Source of the DNA: Delphinapterus leucas
Taxonomy: Eukaryota; Chordata; Mammalia; Artiodactyla; Monodontidae
DNA: 64,000 bases
Reading direction: 5' to 3'
Assembly: GCF_002288925.2 (NCBI RefSeq)
Contig: NW_022098091.1
Span: 1,737,917-1,801,916, forward strand
Position numbers and translations under genes: made by a program. Shown piece after piece: positions 1 through 30,936 of this stretch (position 1 is the first letter of the stretch; every line of letters starts with the position of its first letter). The notes beneath the pieces were generated by a model. It ran no database searches. It saw nothing but the letters and a program-made list of their open reading frames with translations, and was not told where the DNA came from.

Positions 1-1720
<1,720 letters not shown>

Positions 1721-1889
1721 GGGAGCCTTTCACTACGCAGACTCCCAGACCAAACAATTTTTTACACTCCCCTGGGACATTAACACTCACAGCCACTTGA
1801 CTTTTTGGATTATAGGAAGAGGAAGTAAATGAAGTGAAACGAAAATTTTCCCCGTAGAATTTTCGAGACGCGGAAACAATAAAAGGCAA

Positions 1890-2169
1890 GATGTGATCTC
1901 ACCTTCGCCAGATACGTTACAGTCTCACAATTGCATAATACATTATAGTTTACAAAAGCCTTAGATATTTATTATTACATTGATTAGCACAACCTAGATT
2001 AACCGTGCAATTGCATATGCCTATGTAAATTCTCTGGGCAGATTTGGAGACTTCTTTGTTCCACTGAACACATGCAGTTATTGTATTTTAATTCTTTCAC
2101 GTCTTCCCAGTAGACTCACGTTTTTTGAGGCAGGGAACCTGTTTTGTCAAGCTCACGTATAGTATTTGT
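1890..2169. other. Intergenic, no feature seen
   Basis: AT-rich unique-looking sequence upstream of the RPRD2 CpG region. No gene or clear repeat was recognised. Confidence 0.5.
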
Positions 2170-2990
2170 TAATTCAACAAAAAGTTGTTGAACGTCTTGT
2201 GCCAAGTACAGTTTTAGATGTGGGGGAGTAACATAGCAAAATAGACAAATATCCCTTTTTTCTGGGGCTTATTGGCAGGAGACCATAAAAAATATATCAG
2301 GGAGTAATAAGTTCTATGAAGTAGCATGAAGCAAGGTAAGGAAGAGAGAGGGGTTGTGTGTGTGGTCCTTAAGGGAATGGGAATGGTGGTTTGGTGATCA
2401 AGGAGGGCTTCTGGAAGGAAGTGATACTTGATCTGAATGTTGAGCACAAGGTAACCAAGCAAATATGGGAGAGGGGGAGAAAAACATGCTGGCAGGTGGA
2501 ACAGCAAGTGTAAAGGACCTAAAACAGCAATGGCTTGATATAGTAGAGGAAGAACAAGGAGGCCATTGTGGCTAGAGAAGAGGACAAGTGATAGAATATG
2601 AGATCTGAGAGGTGAAGGGAGAGAGTTCATGTAGGGCCTTGAAGGCCACTGTAAAGACTTTGGCTTTTAACTTTGAGGTGGGGAACACTTAAGCAGAGCC
2701 GTTTTAAGCAGAAAAGTTACATAGCATTCTTTTTAAAAGATTACACTGGCTGCTATGTTGAAAATAGACTGACTGCAGAGCCACCGGTTAAGGAGGCTAT
2801 TGGAGTAATCCAGACAAGGAAATGATGGTGGCTTCTACTAGCATGGCAAAAAAAAAAAAGAGGAGTGGCGTCAGATCCTGGATAGTTTGAAGGTAGAGCC
2901 GAAAGGATTGCTCATGGATTTAAGGGGAATATGAGAAGAAGAAAAAAAAAGAGTCTAATATGACACCAAGGTTTCTGACCTGATTAACTA
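2170..2990 (-). repeat. L2 LINE relic (antisense)
   Basis: Read on the minus strand this has the landmarks of the L2 3' region, such as 'cactttgcacttgctgttcc'-like text and the reversed 'aatatttgttgaa' end near 2170-2190. The longest open frame in it is a chance reading of the repeat. Insertions split the element, and its counterpart continues at 4435-5425. Confidence 0.65.
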
Positions 2991-3251
2991 GAACAGTGTT
3001 TCTCAGCCTTTTTTTCCATTGCTGTTGACCCTAAAGATTCTTCTTAGATATTTTTTCCTATTCCCCCAACCCCCATGAAATGTTAATACCACAGTTATAT
3101 TGTATATCTGTTTATGTACTGTCTGTATATTTGTGCTTTATACAAGAGTAAGCATGAAGTTTACTTTTTATTCAATGCAGAGTTAAGTGTGACTAAAATC
3201 TTTGTTAAAAATTAAAAAAATTTTTGATGTCTTTCTTCCACTGGGTTCTTC

Positions 3252-3441
3252 TTTTTTTTTTTTTGATATTTATTTATTTGGTTGTGCCTGGTCAGTTGCA
3301 GCTCACGGGCTTCTTAGCTGTGGCATGCAAACTCTTAGTTGCAGCATGCATGTGGGATCTAGTTCCCTGACCAGGGATCGAACCCGGGCCCCCTGCATTG
3401 GGAGCATGGAGTCTTATCCACTGCGCCACCAGGGAAGTCCC
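3252..3441 (-). repeat. CHR-type SINE
   Basis: Reversed SINE: T-rich tail on the left, head 'ccaccagggaagtccc' on the right, and a 'gatcgaacccggg' B-box-like internal segment. Confidence 0.93.
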
Positions 3442-3600
3442 AAAACTTAAAAATTTTAACGCTAATAATATTTAACTTTATAACTGTATTTGCTGAATAA
3501 ACTTTAATGTAATTTATGTATATAAATTGCAATTCACTGCATTACATATGTAAATTAGCAATTTATATAAATACATAATAGCAATGAAATCAGTTTTTGA

Positions 3601-3719
3601 TTTTTTTTTTTTTTTTTTGCCACACCATGCGGCTTGTGGGATCTTAGTTCCTTGACCAGGGATCAAACCCGGGCCATGGCAGTGAAAGCGCCGAGTCCTA
3701 ACCACTGGACCACCAGGGA
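3601..3719 (-). repeat. CHR-type SINE, short form
   Basis: Poly-T tail followed by a short tRNA-related body ending 'ccaccaggg'. It is flanked by AATCAGT target duplications at 3588-3594 and 3719-3725. Confidence 0.92.
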
Positions 3720-3725
3720 ATCAGT

Positions 3726-4049
3726 GTTTTTTTTTAAATTTTATTTATTTATTTTTGGCTGCGTTTGGTCTTCGTTGCTGCACACGGGCTTTCTCTAGTT
3801 GCCGCGAGCGGGCTTGTCATCACGGTGGCTTCTCATTGCGGAGCACAGGCTCTAGGCACGCGGGCTTCAGTAGTTGTGGCACACGGGTTCAGTAGTTGTG
3901 GCTCGCAGGCTCTAGAGCGCAGGCTCAGTAGTTGTGGTGCATGGGCTTAGTTGCTCCGCGGCATGTGGGATCTTCCCAGACCAGGACTCAAACCCGTGTC
4001 CCCTACATTGGCAGATGGATTCTTAACCACTGCACCACCAGGGAAGCCC
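3726..4049 (-). repeat. CHR-type SINE, full length
   Basis: Begins with T/TTTA tail and 'ggctgcg', ends 'ccaccagggaagcccg'. It lies directly against the preceding SINE and is flanked by 'gggaatSagt' at both ends, so it inserted at the head of the older copy. Confidence 0.93.
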
Positions 4050-4150
4050 GGGAATGAGTTTTTAAAAAATCATTCAAAACTGTTATATTTCCAGCAGAAG
4101 TAAAATAATTGAAAATTTAATTTCTTAAAAAAATTTAGTGAACTTTTAAC

Positions 4151-4334
4151 TTTATTTTATTTATTTATTTTTGGCTGCGTTGGGTCTCCGTTGCTGTGCG
4201 TGGGCTTTCTCTAGTTGCGGCAGGCAGGGGCTACTCTTCGTTGCGGTGCGCGGGCTTCTCATTGCAGTGGCTTCTCTTGTTGCTGAGCACAGGCTCTAGG
4301 CACGCGGGCTCAGTAGTTGTGGCACACGGGCTTA
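4151..4334 (-). repeat. CHR-type SINE, head-truncated
   Basis: Tail and central body are present, but the element stops at 'ggcacacgggctta' without the tRNA-like head. Confidence 0.88.
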
Positions 4335-4434
4335 CTGACTTTGCATACAATTTTTGTATCTTCCATGAACTCAATGTCATTGCTGCTTGTGTCACACCCA
4401 AGAAAATGAGAGAAATTAAATAAGGAGTAAGATT

Positions 4435-5425
4435 TTGTTGGGTAGAGTTGAGCTTTGGAAGGTGACAAAGCATTGTAATATTTAAGACTTTTTCATCCCC
4501 CAAGAGCCAACTTTTTCTCCATGTGGGGTGATATTGTTCCCTCGGAGAATGGATTGCCATTTTCTCAGACGGACCAGGGGAGGAAAGGGGAAGGAGCAGT
4601 CCTGTGAGAAATGAGTAGAAATCGGGATTTCAGTTAAACATCTTGAGTATCAGAGGCATAAATGGCACCAGATATTGTGAGTCTAAAGTTCATGAAAAAG
4701 TTCTTGGTAGGAAACATCAGTTTAAGAATTGTCAGTATATAGATGATCTTAAAGCCATGAGATGGATGAGGTTGCCCAGAAGTGAGTGAGCGTAGGTAGA
4801 ATAGAGGACCAAGGACTGGACTATAAGGAGGAAGTTTCAAAGGATATTGAAAATGAATGACCAGCGAAGGAGAACCCAGAAAGTAATGTTCTGAAAGCCA
4901 TGTAATGAATATTTGTCAAGCAGAAGGGAGTAATTGTGTCAGGTGTTGCTGCATAGGTTGCATAAGTTGAGGACTGAGATAACCACTGAATCTGGCAAAC
5001 ACAGTAGTCACTGGTGGTCTTGACAAGGGCTGTTTCCAGGAAGTGAAATGATTAGAGAGGGTTCTAGAGAGAATGGGAGATGTGGAGTTATCATGTGGTG
5101 ACAACTCTTTCAAGAAATAAAATGGGAGCAGAGAAATGGAGCTGAAGCTGGAGGGAAATGTGGGTTCAAAAGGTCATTTCTTTTTTCCAAGGTGGGAAAT
5201 AATGTAGCTATTATCAGATGCTACAGTTGATACAGGATAGAGATGGGACAATTGCTGGCTGATTTCCTCGAGTAAGTGGAAGAGGATAGGATCAGGTGAT
5301 AGGTTCATAGACAGTTCCTTTCTTGTAACAGGAAGGTAGAATCTAGGTAGAGATTCAGGTAGGTTGATAGATGTGTTGGTGAGAATGTGCAGAAATTCTC
5401 TTCAATTGCTTCTCTTTTCTCAGTG
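4435..5425 (-). repeat. L2 LINE relic (antisense)
   Basis: Continues the ancient element at 2170-2990. It has G/A-rich antisense L2 text such as 'agccatgagatggatgagg' and 'aacaactctttcaagaa'-like segments. No intact reading frame remains. Confidence 0.6.
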
Positions 5426-5544
5426 AAATAGGTAGGCACTGCAATAGGTGCTGAGGAAGCACACTCTTAAAAAGCATCAAGGATCTATTAATTGCCAATT
5501 ACAGTGCACTGTTTACAGTCTCAGCCTTCAGCTTTTTCTGTTAG

Positions 5545-5765
5545 TGCAATGGTTTAGAGTAAGACACTTAGAACCAGACTGCTCAAATTCAGGCTCTGCC
5601 ACTTGCCGTTGGCAAGTTACTTGCGAGTGGCAATTTACTTTACTGCCACTTACCATTGGCAATTTACTCTCTGTGGTGCTATAATTATTAAATGAGTTAA
5701 TGTGTGCACAGTGTTTAAAGTAGTGCCTGGCTTAGTAAAGGCTTGATGACGTTGATGTCAGCTAT
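5545..5765 (+). repeat. MIR SINE
   Basis: Diverged MIR. 'gctctgccacttgcc' and 'ggcaagttactt' are followed by 'attaaatgagttaa' and 'agtgcctggc'. A short internal duplication of the 'ccactt..ggcaa' part is visible. Confidence 0.8.
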
Positions 5766-7020
5766 TATTTATTATACTTAAATCTTTCTTAAAATTCATT
5801 TCCCTTTGCTTCTGTTAAATATACAATCATTAATCAGATCCCACTAAATGGATCCTTTCTCCGCCCATTGCTAGTTTTCTTACCCCCTTGTGTTTGCCAA
5901 AGTTCCATTTTTAGCCCTTCTCTCATTTTTATGCTCATTCTCTCCCAAAGATTAAATTTATCACCTGCATTCAGATTTATTCAAGTTGGATATCCTAGTT
6001 ATCTTTGATTCTACCCCTTCAACTAGTTATCAAATCTTGTAGACTTCTACCTAGATATTTCTTGCGTGAATTCCCTTCTTTTCATTCCCCTTGCCCTCTA
6101 CCTAAAGATTATCACCTTTCTACATATCAACAGCATCACGATCAGCTTCCTAGTATATCTCTTCAGCTTATATAATTACCAGACTAATCTCCTAGTTTCC
6201 CCCTACTCAAAAAACAAAACCGAAAAACTTCTTCCTTGTTATGTACCAAGTTAAGTAAAAGCCCTAACTTTTAAGACCCTCCACAATGGTTCCAATCTAA
6301 CTTCCCAGTATTATCTCAAATGCCTTTCCTCCAAGGTTCCTTGGGCTCCAAACTGTTCCTTTTCCTTAAATATACCCTGTAATTTCCTATTTATAATTAA
6401 TTCTGCCTAAAATATCCTCTTCTATTACCAAAATTCTACCTATCTTTCAAGAACTATCTTAAATTGCCTCTTTCAGGCAAACTTCCCTGATCATTCCAAC
6501 TGGATCGAGTCTTTTGAACAGTAGCATTTTCTGCCCTGAATAAAATTACATGTATGTTAACTACAGAATATTGCATTGAATAACATGTAAAAGCACCCTG
6601 ATTGCTAAACTGTTAGTTATGGCTGAATTGTCTTATCCAAAAATAATTATTTGGTACCTATATTACAATGATATTGCCATTGTTCAAGATATTTCTGGAA
6701 ATTCATCAAGGTAAGCCACATATAGGAAGAACAAATCAGTCCAGTAACTTTATATTTGCATTTTTTAACAAAGAAAGCTATTATCTACCTTGATCATTTC
6801 ACTTAATTCTCCATGATAAATTCCAAATGACTTTTAAAGTTCTCTCCAGAACGCTACAGAGGACAAATAACTGCCGTTAACTAAAGATATAACTTCAGAT
6901 TATGAAAGAAATTACTAAAGTTCACAATGTATTCTAAGTGATAACAGCATCCCAAGATAGGAACTATTCTGAGTCTAGCATTCATCTGAAAGAACACATC
7001 TGTCCCTACCACCTATTTCA
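5766..7020. other. Intergenic, ancient repeat remnants
   Basis: 5766-6540 is pyrimidine-rich and resembles the sense strand of decayed L2-like sequence ('ctttcaagaactatctt', 'cttccctgatcattcc'). 6541-7020 shows nothing that I recognise. Confidence 0.4.
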
Positions 7021-7029
7021 CAAATGAAG

Positions 7030-7215
7030 CAGCATGTGTAGGGACTAAGTTTGGGTTCTAGTCAAACCTGGGTTCAAATTAAACTCCATCACTTACTAGC
7101 CATAACCTTGGAGCAAATTACTTACTCTTAGCTTCAAATTTCTCACCTCTAAAATCTACTTTCCTCATAAATTTGTTCTGATAAAGGAGGCAATGCCTAT
7201 CGAGCACAATGCTTA
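7030..7215 (+). repeat. MIR SINE, degraded
   Basis: Contains 'cctgggttcaaatt', 'cacttactagcca' and 'aaattacttactctta' in MIR order. Confidence 0.7.
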
Positions 7216-7309
7216 ATACAGTACAGGATCAGATAAATTAAAAAACCACCACCACCCTGAAGCACAGGGAGTTAAGACTTAAAACAAGGATTAAGTCTCA
7301 CTATGGGTA

Positions 7310-7863
7310 CAGTAAGCCCCCTACAGACGAACCTTCAAGTTCAGAACTTTCAAAGATGCAAACATGCCCCTGTATGCCAGCTGTTGTACTGCACTACTGT
7401 ACTTTTCAAGGTACTGTACTGTAAGATTCAAAATGTTCTGTTATGTATTACTGTGTGAAAAGTATTACAAACCGATTACAGTACAGCAATTGTGAATTGG
7501 GTTTTGTTGGATGTACGAACAAATTGGACTTATGAACGTGCTTTCGGAATGGAATTTTTTTTTTTATTTTTGCTGTGTTGGGTCTTCGTTTCTGTACGTG
7601 GGCTTTCTCTAGTTGTGGCAAGCGGGGGCCACTTTTCATCGCGGTGCGCGTGCCTCTCACTATCGCGGCCTCTCGTTGCGGAGTACAGGCTCCAGACGCG
7701 CAGGCTCAGAAGTTGTGGCTCACGGGCCTAGTTGCTCTGCAGCATGTGGGATCCTCCCAGACCAGGGCTCGAACCCGTGTCCCCTGCATTAGCAGGCAGA
7801 TTCTCAACCACTGCGCCACCAGGAAAGCCCTGGAACTCATTCTTTTATGTAGGGAACTTACTG
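7310..7863. mobile_element. Small non-autonomous DNA transposon, split by a SINE
   Basis: Left end 'cagtaagccccctacag' and right end 'ctacataa..cttactg'-type form inverted termini (right end reads 'atgtagggaacttactg'). The body is rich in 'gtactgtac' motifs. A CHR SINE sits at 7555-7830 inside it. A second copy in opposite orientation lies at 34838-35150. Assignment to the pogo/Tigger group is inference. Confidence 0.7.
7555..7830 (-). repeat. CHR-type SINE inside DNA transposon
   Basis: Reversed SINE ending 'ccaccaggaaagccc', with TGGAA target duplication on both sides (7550-7554, 7831-7835). Removing it rejoins the transposon. Confidence 0.92.
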
Positions 7864-8280
7864 AACTTTATAATGAACAAAAAGACTCCTTTTAGGTCTT
7901 CAGCAAACAATACATTTTTGAAGTTGTGTATAAATTATTTACACTCATGTTTGTAATAAATCCTTTAATAAAAGCAAAAGCACTTACTTCTGACAATGTT
8001 TTCCCCTGGATTTGCTTAAATCACGAAATATCAATTCTCTAGCTCCTAAGTCTCACAGATATAGGCTTTTTTTAGGTTTCTTCCTGCTCTAGGAATTAGT
8101 AATGTCATCTGTCTGGGTTATAGTTTGCTTATCTCTAAAAAAGAGGTTGTATAGTTTTTCCTTAAGGCCTTTTGCAGTCCCTTGTCTCTTTCCACCTTTT
8201 TTATCCTAGCACTCTCTAATACTGCCTTAAAATTGGAACTCTAACTAGGGCCTGAAACAGTAACTTTTTAATTTTTAAAA
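7864..8280. other. Intergenic, no feature seen
   Basis: AT-rich sequence between the DNA transposon and the next SINE. Nothing was recognised. Confidence 0.5.
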
Positions 8281-8404
8281 ATGTTATTTATTTTTGGCCA
8301 TGCCATGCGGCATGTGGGATCTTAGTTCCCCAGCCAACGATCCAAACCGTGACCCCTGCCTTGGGAGCATGGAGTCTTAATCACTGGACCGCCAGGGAAG
8401 TCCC
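8281..8404 (-). repeat. CHR-type SINE, short form
   Basis: 'ggccatgccatgcggcatg' body and 'ccgccagggaagtcccc' head, in reversed orientation. Confidence 0.9.
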
Positions 8405-9224
8405 CACATTTTTTTTAAAGGGGTTAATTTGATAACATAGAATGTTTTAACTTCTGGTCAAGTATTCATTCTGACACTACTTCCTAGTAAACTCCAATTA
8501 GCAGGGAGGAACTCTAATGGCTCCTATATTCAATCCATTCTCAATACATCCTCAACAGGCAACATGAAATGGAATGATATTTATGGTAAGAATTTTGGAC
8601 TTCTATGGATACTTATTCTGACCCAAATACTCCTAAAATCAAACCAGAAACATTAAATGCTTAAACAGAACTGCATCTTGTCAGATTCTTGGGGGTGGGT
8701 GGCAAAAAGAAATTACACATTGTCTTTTAGAAAAGGATTGGTTTCTTTAATTAGTAAAGAGAAGAAATAGGCTAAATTCCCAAATCCTATTCCCTTTTAC
8801 AAACTGACCCATAACATCCTCTTTGGACTCTCCTTCTGTGTCCATTTCACCCACGACATACCTTCTCATATATTCACCCATATGAGGAACTAATTTCCTG
8901 TTAAGACTACTCAGCCAAGACCAGGAGTAATCTGAACCTCGTGACTATCCACCGAAGGTTAAGAGATGGAAATTCCCTCTCCCCTATCCACTTAATACCT
9001 TTTCCTTCTTCACTCTGCTCCAGGAAAACAGTATTTATCATTCTTACTCTAAGATGAGGTCAGAAATTTCCATTATCCAATCATCCATCCATTCGTTCAT
9101 CCATTTATATATTCATAAATATCAATGACAAAATTTTCTTTTTCCACAGCAATTGCTAGAAGTCTGGAGAAAAGATCACCTGAAGACCCAAACTCCAATA
9201 CCTTTGAACGTTGTGAAAAATATC
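8405..9224. other. Spacer downstream of PRPF3
   Basis: Unique-looking sequence beyond the 3' end of PRPF3. It includes a small CATC/CATT-rich stretch near 9082-9110. No gene was recognised. Confidence 0.5.
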
Positions 9225-9229
9225 ATACC

Positions 9230-9448
9230 GACTTTAAAAATAACTCTTTAATCATATTCACATAAGGGGAATAAAGGGCAGCACCAGGCTGTCTGGGGAA
9301 GGAAGCAAGGTGTTCTCCCTTTGTCCCAATGTCAACCTGGCACAGTTCTGAGATCACACACACAAGTAGGGCTGGGTTTGGAGGCAGAATAAGGGAGAGG
9401 ACTGAAGAGACAAAGGCAAGAAGGGAGAGGCAAGGGCTTGCAGTAGTC
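9230..9448 (-). other. PRPF3: PRPF3 3' UTR
   Basis: Follows the TGA stop at 9451-9449. The only polyadenylation hexamer seen at the right distance is the variant ATTAAA on the minus strand (TTTAAT at 9247-9252), so the 3' end is placed near 9225-9235. Confidence 0.65.
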
Positions 9449-26748
<17,300 letters not shown>

Positions 26749-26759
26749 CTAAAAAGAAA

Positions 26760-28650
26760 CCAGTAAAGAGTTAAGTTAGAGGACAGGAGAAGACTAAAAT
26801 GACCCCAGGCAACAGTAAGTATATCAGGAATGCCTTCCCCACCTCTATTCTCAATCCTAGGCAAGTTCTTCTACTTCATTTCAAGCCAAATACTTTCCCT
26901 ACAACTCATACTTCAAAACAGAAAGGACTACATTCTGTTTGATTTTTAACCCTAACTCAGTAAGTATCAGTGGATCAGTGAAACCTGTGGAATAAACAAA
27001 CAAACCTTGGGAATAACCTAGTCTGAGAAATGAGTCCTAGCTTCTTTTTTGATTCTGTCATATTCAACAAGGACTGGCAAGCATATAACATGAAAACAAG
27101 ACTGAAAAAGCCCACTCAGAGCCCAGCCGTTCTATTCTTCCTACTTCTGGGCAAGCATTCCTTAACCCAGGCCTTCTTTTAAGGGACACAAATGAGAGGG
27201 CTTATCCAGGTCAGTCATCCTATATTAAAACTCATAATCCTTAAGACTGTTCTATCACATTTCTCTGTACTCATATTCATCCCAGTGGGAATTCTGTACC
27301 TAGATACTTTTCTCTCATGTTCTACAGGGTCTCTGTCATAACTAATCCCTCAGTTCAGAAAAGATTACCCTCGTTTTGGATGTACTCTCTCTCTTTTCAC
27401 CTTTATTCTACTTTTTAGCTTAATAGAGAAAACACCATCATAAAAGACTCTACAACAATCTTTAATTTGTTGTTTAATGAAGTAGAGTTCTTAAATTTTA
27501 TTCATGTTTACGTTTTTATCTCCTACTTAAATCTCAAAACTCTTCATGAGCATAAAGAAAATTTTTATTTCCCTAATTTTCTCCATATTGCCTAAAAGTC
27601 AATAAGCTAGACTGACCTCAATTCCAAGCTAACCTCCTCCCAGCAGCGCCACACATCAGGGTCCAATCTGGGATTCAATCTTTTAAGATGTTTTAAGACA
27701 CCTTTTCTCCTATAAGGTACAGTCTGATTATCTTCTACATTTTTGGCAGGTTTATCCTCTATAAGAACTGTTGCTAAATAGTGTATTTAATTTTGGTATA
27801 ACCATATGAAGCAAGTAGATTAAAGTCATGAAACTACGAGTGAAAGATTTTGTGCCTCAGTGACATGTTATATGAATACAGTGGCTCTATTTACCCATCA
27901 TGAGATAGCAGTAGAGCCTATCAATCTCAACATGTGCATTGCTCAAAAGCATATTCAGACACCACAGAGAATGAAGAGCTCACACCGAGCTCTACCATTT
28001 ACCAGCCTTCTGACAAGTAATTCCTCTCAGGCTGGGTTCGCTCATCTTACAAAATGCGGACGACTGCCATTCCTATATGGCACTTAATTCATTCAATAAC
28101 TATTGATTGCATAACTAATTCTATCAGATGAAATGTGTGCCCAAGCACCATATGAACAAATGTACTCAACTTCAACCCATTCTTCCATAAGATAACGTGC
28201 AAACTAAACAGCCAGTGGCCAAAATAAAAGTTCCAAACGGTAACTAGCTTTGTCATGAATCAAATATTCAACAATAACTGCGTGGAGCGGGGCTGGGGTG
28301 GGGTGTGGTTATGGTGTGGAAGGAGAGGAAGGCAGAATGATCTCTGAATGAGCTGGTAGCAGGTTCTAATCCTCTGAAGCATTTCCTTACTCTGTGCTCT
28401 CCTTTGCTACAAGTCCAATTTCCTCCCTGAAACCCCCATTCTTCTCTTTTTGCTCTTTCCGTCTCTCTGACCCGCCCCCAACCCAGCCTCGTTCTACCCC
28501 AACTCCTCATCTCAGAGGTAGTCTCCTCAGCTCGTCCCTTTCCCGCCCCCGCCCTTTTCCTCTCAACAATCTCATTCCAACCCGTTCTCCCACAGAACTT
28601 GCTCTTTTCTCAGCTTCCTTTCCACTGAACCTTCCCGCCTCTGTCCTCCC
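26760..28650. other. PRPF3 intron 1, no feature seen
   Basis: About 1.9 kb of intron with no repeat or exon that I recognise. It becomes pyrimidine-rich near 28390-28650, approaching the promoter. Confidence 0.5.
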
Positions 28651-28659
28651 CTTGGATTG

Positions 28660-28975
28660 AACCCTAGCCCCAGTCACTAGGACGCGAGGATACCCTCTCC
28701 GGGCCCGGGGCCACTACTCACCTCACTAACTTCAGCCCCTGAGACGGAGCCCGAACGTTACACCGGAACCGGAAACCTTCTGACCGCCCTATGGCCTGCC
28801 GTCGCTACTGCCACTGCCGCCGCCACGCCGCGGTCCCACAGCACGTGACGAGGGAGGGCGGGGCCGCCGATTCGCGCAGCCGTAGTGGCTACTTTCCCGG
28901 CGGCGGAGCGCCTGCGTGGCGGCGCTTTAAAGTTTTCCGCTTGCGCGTTAGTTGCCTCCTTCGGTTTCCCCAGGT
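28660..28975. promoter_or_regulatory. PRPF3 CpG-island promoter, possibly bidirectional
   Basis: CpG-dense. Contains ETS-like CCGGAA motifs (28762-28772 region) and a perfect CACGTG (28842-28847) followed by AC. A plus-strand donor-like CCCCAG|gtaaat at 28973/28974 marks a possible divergent transcript. No TATA box was seen for PRPF3. Confidence 0.7.
28722..28800 (-). other. PRPF3: PRPF3 noncoding exon 1
   Basis: Ends in a clear donor GTGAG|gtgagt (GT at 28721-28720). The upstream limit is a guess, because no cap-site evidence is visible. ETS-like 'ggttccggtg' motifs lie over it. Confidence 0.7.
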
Positions 28976-29124
28976 AAATCTGTTAGCTAGGTTATTGCAA
29001 AGTTAATGTTCCCTGAAGCATAAATTGGGCTACTTGTAGCATTCCTAGTGTGGAGAATAAGTGCGCTAAGGTCATGGTAGAACTAAAAACGGGGCTTCTG
29101 CGTTTGGGCTAAACCTGGACTTTT

Positions 29125-29310
29125 TAAAAGCCAGTGTCTGTAGTTGTATTCCAGCTCTCCCACTTTAGCTGCGACATTAGGCAAGTTACTTAAGCCCTCT
29201 CTTTCCTCACTTGTAAAAAAAAAATCCACCTCCTAGGGTTGCTGTGAAGACCACAAGAGTGACAGTGCTTCTCACAGAGTTCAATACAGCTACTTGACAT
29301 ATAATAATAT
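29125..29310 (+). repeat. MIR SINE
   Basis: 'ccagctctcccactttagc', 'aggcaagttacttaagcc' and 'cctagggttgctgtgaaga'. Confidence 0.8.
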
Positions 29311-29720
29311 ATCCAGTTGGCTACATAAATGTATAGTAGACATCCTAAACTTACATGATGAAAACTAAGCTCCTGATTCTAACCACCACCATCCCCAAAA
29401 AACCAGCTCCCAACACAGTCTTCCTCATCTCAGTTAATGTTAACCATATTCTTACAGTTGATGACAAATTGAAATTATAATGGAGTAACCACAATACAGG
29501 TATACAAAAATGGAGTTGGGAGGCCATTGAGGATCTGGTCTCAGACACAATTCTGCCCCACCGAGAACTTGAACTTTCTTTGAACTGTACAGAACCCAAG
29601 GACACCACTGGTCATATTCAGAACAACACATGCCACTGCATCCTTATGGTCTCAAGGTCTCCCCTTGTAACCGTGCAACCAATTCGGACCCCAACCAACC
29701 CTTATTTAACAAGCACCCTT

Positions 29721-29833
29721 GGGAATTTCCTGGCGGTCCAGTGATTATGACTTGGCGCTTTCACTGCCAGGGCCTGGGTTCAGAACTAAGATTGTGTAAG
29801 CCGTGTGGTGCAGCCAAAAAAAAACCCCCAAAA
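29721..29833 (+). repeat. CHR-type SINE, short form
   Basis: Forward 'gggaatttcctggcggtcc'. Thirteen-base target duplication AACAAGCACCCTT at 29708-29720 and 29834-29846. Confidence 0.94.
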
Positions 29834-30039
29834 AACAAGCACCCTTACTTCTTGCCAGCTCCAATTATAATTATTAATAAAGAACTCACGTAACTAACTA
29901 TAACCTTGTGGTTTTTGCCTTTATAAGCCTCCCCCATTTTGTAGTCTGGTGGAACACATTTCAAGTGCTTCTTGAACATGTGTCTCCCTCAGTAAGACCC
30001 TGTATAAAACTAAACTCGCAACTCTCATGTTGTACATTT

Positions 30040-30868
30040 TTCTTTCAGTTGACAGTTATGCAGGCCAATAATCTCAATCATCCTCAACCCCTCTATTTTT
30101 CTCCAGCCAATCAGCAAGTTCCATTGGCCCTACTTTCAGAATATATACAGAAACCATCTGCTTCTCACTACCCTACACTACTATCACCTTTATGCTTGGA
30201 TTATTTTAGTAGTCTTACTGTTTTCTCTTGCTTCCACCTTGTCCTCACTTAGTCTAGTTTCATCACAGTAGCCATCACGATCATGTTAACACATCAGAAA
30301 TGTTGTATCACTTCCCTGCTCAAAACTATCCACTGGCTTTACATAGCACTCAGAGCAAAATGCCCTACAAGATCTGCCCCACTCCATTATCTCTGTGATC
30401 TCACCTACTACTCTTTTCTTCACTCATTCAACTCCAGGATCTTACCCCTTGTTGTTCCTTGAACATGCCAAGGATAATTTCACCTCAAGGCCTTTGCACT
30501 TGTTGCTTTCTGCCTGAATTGCTCTTCATCCAGATATGTGCATGGTTTGCTCCCTAATTCCTTCAGATTTTTATTCAAAATTAACCTCAGAGAAGTCTTC
30601 CCCAGCCACCCTATTTAATTCTGAAGTCTGCTTGGCACAGTTAACTATCCCATTTTTGGTTTCCTTTTTCCTTTTTCCATAGTACTTATCACCACTTATG
30701 CTACTAGTACTAGGTAATTTTCTTATTATATTTATTGCTTATCATCTGACTCCCTCTGCTAGAATGTCAGCTCCATAGAGGCAGTAATCATTGTTCATTG
30801 ATATATCTTAAATGCCTACAATACCACCTGGCACAATTAAATATTTGTTGAATTAAAGAACAGATCTT
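30040..30868 (+). repeat. L2 LINE 3' region
   Basis: Sense L2 landmarks in order: 'ggcctttgcacttgttgc', 'cttcagatttttattcaaa', 'agaatgtcagctccataga', 'ctggcacaattaaatattt', ending 'gttgaattaaag'. Confidence 0.82.
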
Positions 30869-30936
30869 TTTTAGCAGTGGATCTTACAGGCCTCAGAACC
30901 TGCTGAAGTCTGGTGTCCCAAAGAATGGAAATTCCT

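Noticed and set aside
2214..2630. Minus-strand open frame of 138 codons
   Set aside because: It is a reading of an L2 relic, with no start or domain support.
3765..3950. Many open frames rich in 'VAAHGLSLVAASG' or 'SSCGARAL' text across the window
   Set aside because: They are repeated translations of CHR SINEs, not genes.
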